From contig MZZL01000039.1 in the NCBI GenBank assembly GCA_002749535.1, forward strand, positions 186,001 to 250,000: a stretch of DNA of 64,000 nt, written 5' to 3'. The DNA is from Apophysomyces variabilis (taxonomy: Eukaryota; Mucoromycota; Mucoromycetes; Mucorales; Mucoraceae). Shown in pieces: positions 56,986 to 64,000 of this stretch (its first letter is position 1; each line of letters begins with the position of its first letter). Both the position numbers and the translations under genes were made by a program. A model generated the notes under the pieces. It was not told the origin of the DNA. It saw only the letters and a list, made by a program, of their open reading frames with translations, and searched no databases.

Positions 56986-57981
56986 TTAACACATAGGTAA
57001 TTTGACTACTTGATCAACACCCGGGAATTCAGGTACATCAAAGCCATATTGTTTTGCCAGAGAAGGTGGTACAAAGCGACCTCCCAAGAAATGACGCTTG
57101 CCTCTAAAATAGGCAGCACACTGTTTGGGTGCCGTCAAAGATACTAGCACCTCCGGCTGAAATCGGATATCGCCAGGCCCTTTTTCTACATCCCATCCCG
57201 ATGGGATATCCACCGAAACAACGGGCAATTTCGTATCTTCAAACATCTGTATCACCTCCTTGAATGGCTCTCGAACTTCACCTTGGAAACTGAAACCAAA
57301 GATAGAATCAATAATCACATCCGTTCTATCAAGACAGGGCTTAAATGCGTCTTTAAATACTGGAATCTCTAAGTTTTCGCATTGACGTAGCAAACGCTGA
57401 CATCGGGTTAAAGATGACAGAGTCAAGGGAATTCGTGGTCAATATACCTGATAGAGATCTTTGTTTGGCTGCTTTGGGTAGTATATGGATGGCTTGTATC
57501 CAAAATGAAACAGATGTCTAGCCGCAACAAGACCTACGAAAGGAACAATAAACTATAAGGCCAAGTCCAACCTCATTGGGCTGACTTTATACCATCACCA
57601 CCATTATTTCCTATGTAATTACCCACATCGTTAGCTCATTCATCCTTCTTTCTTCCTTCTCATAATGAGGCCTGCTTTGATCTTTACCAGGTCCAACGCA
57701 TACAAGGATGCGAGAGTATTCCTTGTTATTAAAAGACTTTTGTACAGCTTGAGCAACACTCAGCCCAGCTACAGCTAAGATTAAGTACTACGGCCACATC
57801 ATACCTCATGTCCATTTTAAAACTGTTTACCTAGTTCCATGAGCTGATCCACGGAAAACCCTCCTACAGCTCCCATGAGATTTTCATCGATAGCTTTCGC
57901 AGCTACTTGCGTCAAATACTAGAAAGTAACCAAGTTACTTTGCCATATTGCATCTCATTGCTGGGCTACCTTCACTGCCAT
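56986..57981 (-). CDS. NNR1: NAD(P)H-hydrate epimerase (YjeF_N/AIBP family)
   Basis: Metabolite-repair enzyme that epimerises R- and S-NAD(P)HX so that the dehydratase can restore NAD(P)H; acts in cytosol and/or mitochondria. The chain begins with a 12-nt exon (MAVK, ATG at 57981) and joins [20 protein letters not shown], then [39 protein letters not shown] and [14 protein letters not shown], to the last exon 57396-56986, with [43 protein letters not shown] and [15 protein letters not shown]. The PGNNGGDG phosphate-binding loop and the catalytic Asp region DSIFG are intact. Length (about 240 aa) and every block match yeast Nnr1. All introns have GT..AG ends. Confidence 0.92.
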
Positions 57982-58224
57982 TAACACTATTCAACTTATG
58001 AAACAAAAAGGAAAGCAGTTGCTTTTCACCACGCTGCACTTCAAAGCTCGTCACCAGCTCCCCTGTCGCGACGCGGCATGAACTGTAAAGAATTACTGCC
58101 CCGACCAATAATTAAGAGGAAATCGTGTTTTTTATTATCGGTTTGCATTCACTAACTTTATGGTGCTGTGAAATCTATCATTGATACGGTTGTGAGAACA
58201 GGTTGCCCAGATGTAAAATAAAAC

Positions 58225-61200
58225 TCACTTTTCATTTTTCGATATGCGGTAGTATTGCTCCACGGTTCCAGCTTGGGCCAAACACTCTACAAACCTCTCA
58301 TCATGTGTGATTACAATCAGTTGGAAGTTTCTTTGGGCTTGGCGGCTTTGTAAAAGTCTGATCATGGAGTTCCTCGTAAGCATACTAACCTCTTTCTCAC
58401 ACACTTTCTTGTCTTTTGTTCCAGTTACCTTCCTAGACTTGCTGCCAGGTTTTCCACAGTATCTTGATCTAAATTGGTAGTAGGCTCATCCAAAGTCAGA
58501 ATACCGCAATTGATACAAAAGGTTTCTGCAAGTGCCAGCCGGATAAGTATTGAACTTAACATTTTCTGGCCAGCACTACATCTTCCTCGCATATCAAGTT
58601 CCCGGCCATTCTTGACCATAACAACCTGCAAATAAATTATGATCAGTTATGGCAGCGAAGAAAAATTCAAAAGGATCGACTTACGCGGTAATTAAACGAG
58701 CGATTGCCAGTGCTGCCCTCATTATCAGACCGGATTTCGATATAATCAATATCTGACAAAGAAAAAATTACTACGCAATTCCTATACAACCATCATTACC
58801 TCCTCCGTTATATATGCTAACCCACAATTCTCGGATAATTTTGTTCAAATCCTCCATCTTCAAGGAGTGATATCGCATAACTGCTCTAATGGAAAGTTTC
58901 TTTTTGTTAAAGACATAATTTAACCTGGCATGACATTTACTTCTCAAGCGCTTTGCTATATTTATCCAGGTCGGTAATTGATAGATCGTTTAGCTGGTGA
59001 GATAGTTAAGTACTCCTCATTTATCGTTCTTCGATTGGATTGTTACCATAACTTTCACACGTTGTCGATAATAACGTTGCTCAATATCCCGATAGTCTAT
59101 TTCTAATTCATGCTGGTACCTTTCCACTTGTTGTTTCATTTGTTCCACCTCATTGTGCAATCCACCATGCTGTATTGGCCAATGTTAGTATAGAATGGCA
59201 AAGAAAACAATCGAATGCCTACAGCATAAATAAATTCCGATTGCTTGGTTCTTAGATCTGCAAGGCGTCTTTCACTGGATGAAGAGTCAAATAGGTGACG
59301 TTTAGAGCGAAGTTCGGCCAATTCCCGCTCAAGGGCCGCAGATTGCTGCTGTAATGATCGATATCGAATATGCTCGGTGATTTCTCGCAGAGAACCTGCT
59401 CTATCGTTTATATCCTTCTCGATGGTCCGTATCTTCTTTTCAGTTTCTTCAGATTGTCTGGTTAGTGCCCGTATCTGACACTCAACTTGCTCTTTCTCCT
59501 TGGTAGCTTTCTGCAATGTATCTGGTCCTGAACTTCTCAAGAACCTAAGCCAATACTAAGCAATGTATTATTGTAATTGTCCGCATCTTACTGTGAGATC
59601 TGGCTATTAAGCTGCTCAAACCGGTCCAAGTTGTAGCGGGCTTGGTTAGCCGCAGCTTGAGCGATGTCTTGTTTGGTTTGCCATTGGCTGCGCAAATTTT
59701 CCAGGCGATCTACCATTTCGGCTATTCTGTCTCCAAATGGTAAAATAGTATCATCATACTCCTAGTGTTTTAAATAAGTAAACCGAGAAGATTAAAGCCA
59801 TTCAGGTGAAAGTTCACTTACTCTCACGCTTTGACGTTGCTTGTGAAAATTCCTCTCTGCTTCTTCCAAGTCTCGTTCAAGCTTCTCTCTTGTCTTCATT
59901 TTGTACTTCATATTGTTTACAGTTTCACGTGCATCACGGACGGCATTTTCTGCTAATTGTAGCTCGCGCAAGGAGTGTTCACGATCGTCCTGCAACCGTT
60001 TAATATCTCTCCTGACAATCTTACTATATGACACACAAGGTTATTCCATCGAATCTGATATATAAACTCAATACCATTGATCAGAAAGGTCTTCCCGCTC
60101 TCGCTGACACTCAGTCATCGTACGTGTTGAGCCACTAAACCCTAGTTCCTTTTCCAGCCGATCGATGTCCTCATCTAATTGCTTGATTTCCTGTTGCTGG
60201 CGTGAAATCTCCTCTGAACGCTTAAGAAGCCATTCCAACCGATTTTTCTCTTTTTCTAGGTTCATAACATCTGCATTAGCCTAACATAGAACGTTAGGCT
60301 ATTCAGGTCAAGACATTGGGGGGGGGGAAATATCGTACCGCTTCCATCTTGCTTTCAAGCTCGTTTTTATCTTGCATATAGGCTTCAATTGATTTGACAA
60401 GCGTGGCGATATCATTTTGTTGCAAGCTCTTCATCCTTTCCCCAATTCCATCCAGCCCCTTCAGTTTTTGCTGACGTTGTTCAGTTTCCATACTCAATCT
60501 TTTCAATTCATTTTTCTGCGCTGGTATTTTGGCCATGGTGGATTTGAGCTTCAAAATGTTAGTCAACATTCAGTAAACTGTTGTTTACCTTTTCTAGGAA
60601 TGAGCGCAACTCTGTTTCCTCTGCAAACCGGCGAGTACAAAGCGGGCAGTTATCGTCTTCACTAGCACGCTTATTGAAACGCTTATACATTAATTCAGCT
60701 GCTTCTAATCCTGCAATTTTGCTGATAAAAAGTAATGCATCAGATATAAAACCGTATCTTTTTCAACTCACTCTCGATAGTTTTGGAGATCTTGATTTGC
60801 CTTTTCCACTTGATCCGATAGCTCATCACTCCCACAAACAGCTTGTATGGACCGTTTGATCTCTATTATTTAGTATTAGCCGGCTATAGTCCCAAACTTA
60901 GATATAACTACCATCCACTTCAGCACGTTTTTCAGTTAGAGTTTGCTGTGCCATAGATATCTTGGCGTCAAGGCCAAACTTCTCACGGTTAAGCTTATCG
61001 TGAATGGTTTGAGCTTTTTGCAAGTTGGTCGCTTTCTCGCTGAGAAAAACGTGCAGAAACACACGTGAATACAGTTGCCTTCGATTAAACTCGCTACCTT
61101 AGCAAACGAGAAATGTCGGTTTCCAGCGAGTCTAAAGAGGATGCATGGCCTAGGTGGGAATGAATTTCGTCTTTGCATTCATCAAACCTAAACAATGTTT

Positions 61201-63349
61201 ATGAGTTCCCTATTTGTCACTTGGACAGTGTACTAACAATCCTTGTATGCTGGCCATCTTTCTTTCCTTATCCCCTTGTTTCAAGCCCAGTTTCGCTCTG
61301 CTATCCCCTTGCTGACCCAATTTCGACATTTCGTCATTTAAGCTATTTATTTGATCATCGAGGTCTCTTAAGATCCGCTCTTTCTGGGCGAGCTCATTGC
61401 TGATATTTGCTGACGATGATCTCGCTTTTAAATCGTTCAAAGTGTGTTCCTGCTCTCGAATATGCGTTATTAGTTTATCGATATCTGGCAATTTCCATAC
61501 ATCTCTTGCAAGGCGCTCTGCTGCTAGATCCAAATCCGTCCGTGTTATATGGATGCCAGATAACTGATCACTGATCTGCCTTATTGTCTTCTTTGTTTCT
61601 TCCTGGATATTATGCAACTGTGTTAGAGCGATTTATCTGACATTAGCGTATTTACCATTCGAATCTTTGTCTGCTTTTGTGTCTCTTCCAGAGCGGCACG
61701 TTCCGTTCTTAAAGATTGCAATTCGTCCGACACATTTTCTTGCTCTTTGCGGGCTCTCATCTGAAGTTTAAGAGAGTATTAGTATGTATATTAATTGTCA
61801 ATCATTATACACAGAGCACCTTTATCCCTTCATATTCTTCCTCTTTAGATTTTACATAGCTTCGTAGTATCCGCATGGATTGATCAACTTCAAATGGTGA
61901 AACTAATCCTAGTTTCAGTTCTTCGTTCGCCGCTTCTAGCATTTTTTGACGTTCTTGCTCCCGCTTTGTGTTGGCCTTTTTATGGTTGTCAATTTTGACA
62001 CTTAGAAGCAAATTTAACTACACTCACATCTGCTTCCGCTTGCAGTCGGCCAACATGAGTTAACATAGAAGCTACCTTATCGCGGCCAAGCTGTATTTTC
62101 CTTTTAAACCTTGCTAATTCGTATTCAAGATCTTGCTTTGCCTCTTCATCAACTTGAGAACGTGATCTAAGAGTTGTGAGCAGGCTTTCCAGTTCAGACT
62201 GGGTTTCGCTTCTATCGGTTAAGTTTTTGGCCAAGTCACCCATGGTTTCAAGCAGAAGTCTCCTTTGGTGTTCAATCTGTTCTAAACGGCTCTCAACCTC
62301 CTGTGCTTGCTTGCAGATACCCTCCAGAGATCTAATTTCATCCGCAACCTCTTCCAACTTTTTGTCAAGCTTTTCTGCTTCCTCGTTTCTGGTGTTCATC
62401 CGATTCTTTAGTTCCTCCATAGTCCGTTTAACTCTTGCAGCTTTCTTGGTGTCTGCGCTAATACTTTCAAGCGTAACTTGATCAACTCGAAGGTCTTCTG
62501 CTCGTTTCTTTCGTAACTCCTTCATACTTTGCAAAGCCTTTGTGTAACTATGCACGACAATAAGGTTATAATACCCAAGATCCTGGACAGCCTACCTACC
62601 GAGTGGATTCAAAAATGTCATCAAACTTCTTCTTCAATACGCTCGGTTCCGACAAAGGCCTTTTTTATCAAATAAATATGGATGATATGGCTTTTTCGAA
62701 TGAAATCCTTACCAAGTACTTTGTTCCTGATGACAGAAAACCACATTATCCAATATAGCCCGAGGAACTCCAAGATGCATAGGCAATTCAGCATCCATAT
62801 CCATACAGCGTGAACTAACGCTCACAGTCTGACATGTAAACATTACTATTTGCTCCTCTATGTCTATGTATACCTCTCCTGTGGTTGGGTCACGTCTCTG
62901 CAAGGTATTATCAAGAGTTTTCTGTTGTACGGTTGTTCTTTTCTGTGTGAGCGAGAGCGAACGACTGCATATCATGGGCTGGTGATTCACATTGGAAAAC
63001 TTTAATTTGACCTGCGCCTTGATCTCTGAAACTCCTGCCACCTTGGCGGATTAATGTCAGATAATGCTGCGGATCGGACGACTCGATTACCTTTGGATCG
63101 TGAATGAAAGCGCCATTTCTGCTATTCGGTGGCAAATCGCCGGTGCAAGCGTATTTCAAACATTCTATAATAGACTGCAGAAAGAGTTATGACTAGTAAG
63201 GTTCGCGTAGTTCAGGGGCAACCCACTGTCTTTCCCGAACCGTTCGGGCCAACGATTAACGTAAAAGGCGATAAAAAGGTAATATATTGCGGTTCTTCTG
63301 GGCTGAATGAGCGAATGCCTAGAATGGCGAGCGCATCGATCGAAGACAT
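58225..63349 (-). CDS. RAD50: DNA double-strand-break repair ATPase RAD50
   Basis: SMC-like ATPase of the MRE11-RAD50-NBS1 complex, which senses, tethers and resects DNA breaks and activates Tel1/ATM. Start [18 protein letters not shown] at 63349. Walker A GPNGSGKT (end of exon 1, about 63227) is followed across an intron by [18 protein letters not shown] (from 63174). Q-loop region [11 protein letters not shown] lies near 62720. The two arms are many coiled-coil exons (62.5-60.7 kb and 60.5-59.1 kb). The zinc hook [10 protein letters not shown] (CPLC) is at about 60650-60620 between them. The C-terminal lobe has the signature [19 protein letters not shown], Walker B plus D-loop [12 protein letters not shown], and the H-loop [10 protein letters not shown], ending RISKNEK at 58225. 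About 20 exons, roughly 1,300 aa; small exon edges are not individually verified. No lesion noticed. Confidence 0.94.
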
Positions 63350-63739
63350 CGAACCAGGCAAGTTAAGAAATGAGTGTTAAAGGGATTTTTGGCGGAAAAG
63401 GATGTCAAAGATTTTTCGGCGAACCAAAACCTCTCGTTGACCAAAACGCATGACTTGGAAGAAACAATGACGCATGTCAACTTTGGAAACAAGAAATTGC
63501 ATCTAATCTGTTGAATAACACTTAGGGAAACATTGAACTTGATAGGAAAATCGATCAATGGTCTCGTTTTAGTAGTAAGAGTATAATATAGCACAAACGA
63601 ACAAAGGATAAAGCAGCATGCTAATGACAATTAAATACAGGTTGGATATTTTGATATAGCTGGAGATAAGTTTTTTGCACCATCATTCTCATAAAAAACA
63701 AATAATGAAGATGCTTAGCGCGTAGCGAATTCCGCCTGA
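63350..63739. other. short intergenic segment between RAD50 and VPS71
   Basis: Promoter side of RAD50 and 3' flank of the VPS71-like gene, both on the minus strand. No further gene is seen. Confidence 0.4.
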
Positions 63740-64000
63740 TCATGCAGTCCACTTGAGGCATCTGGAATGCTTTGGTGTTATTCATCATTTTGTATTGTCG
63801 TCGACCTACCTCGTCTCTTGATGTGTATTCAAACAGCGAACGGAACAATACTTCATGCCACAGCGAAGACATTTGTAATTGCTTTGGAAACCGCAAACGG
63901 AACAGAAATGCCTTGGTGGATAGCGCGAAGGACCAGCATTGCATGTCAAATACGTTGGAACTTCCGGTGGCATATCTTCTAAACGCTGTTCTTCTCTGTT
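63740..64000 (-). CDS. VPS71: VPS71/ZNHIT1, SWR1-complex HIT zinc-finger protein (partial)
   Basis: C-terminal part of the SWR1/SRCAP chromatin-remodeller subunit that helps deposit H2A.Z. The upstream part lies outside the window. Visible exons in transcript order are 64000-63810 and 63761-63740. The HIT zinc finger is complete: FCSVCGFQSNYKCLRCGMKY, then CSVRCLNTHQET, followed across an intron by RCLKWTA-stop. It has the eight Cys/His ligands of zf-HIT and the conserved ending HQETRCLKW of ZNHIT1. The donor is gtaggt and the acceptor cattccag; a second AG nearby (cctcaag) would give a wrong frame. Upstream residues DMPPEVPTYLTCNAGPSRYP match the linker before the finger in orthologues. Confidence 0.9.

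Noticed and set aside
1..64000. tRNA and rRNA genes, CRISPR arrays, bacterial operon signals
   Set aside because: No cloverleaf with matching A/B boxes, no rRNA stretches and no regularly spaced repeats were seen; the genes are intron-containing and eukaryotic.

Overview
The window looks like a nuclear contig from an early-diverging fungus, most likely Mucoromycota/Mucorales. Genes are split by many 50-80 nt introns with GTAAG-type donors and CTAAC/CTGAC-like branch points, promoters are pyrimidine-rich, intergenic DNA is AT-rich, and the protein families fit (a TnpB/Fanzor-type protein, DIRS, a fungal Slo K+ channel, many Sel1 repeats). The genus is not determined. All exon boundaries were read by eye from splice signals and reading-frame continuity.

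Left part (1-34.5 kb), mostly ordinary genes: TMA7-like ribosome factor (+), geranylgeranyl diphosphate synthase (+), a tiny CCHC zinc-knuckle protein (+), a C1orf74/DUF4504 protein (-), a 659-aa Sel1-repeat protein (+), a membrane protein of unknown function (+), the ribosome-biogenesis factor NOP14 (+), an Atf-like bZIP factor (-), a 50-aa secreted peptide (-), a doubtful gene with an in-frame stop (-), an AT-rich gap, a Slo-type potassium channel (+), a GDA1-type nucleoside diphosphatase (-), a broken tandem copy of a metallophosphatase (-), a 49-aa two-exon protein (+), and the intact metallophosphatase of the YHR202W/5'-nucleotidase type (-).

Middle part (34.5-56.6 kb), an AT-rich mobile-element graveyard with a few islands of host genes. 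It contains an unidentified minus-strand gene 3' part (36.7-37.5 kb), a fragment with a TnpB-like C-terminus (38.8-39.2 kb), an intact C2H2 zinc-finger gene (39.5-40.5 kb), an assembly gap, a nearly full-length but broken Fanzor/TnpB-like RNA-guided nuclease gene (41.8-44.2 kb) with RuvC-I, -II, -III and zinc-ribbon motifs still readable, a DIRS-like retroelement remnant, a Mutator-like (MULE) transposase remnant, a small coiled-coil gene (52 kb), and a Tc1/mariner transposase remnant.

Right part (57-64 kb), all minus strand: NAD(P)H-hydrate epimerase (YjeF_N/NNR1), a complete RAD50 gene with Walker A, CPLC zinc hook and signature/Walker B, and the 3' end of VPS71/ZNHIT1, which runs off the window.

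The most interesting object is the decayed eukaryotic TnpB-like (Fanzor-type) gene, together with a second TnpB-like fragment 3 kb away facing it. Others are the Slo channel without a calcium-bowl acid string, the tandem metallophosphatase duplication next to GDA1, and several very small genes.
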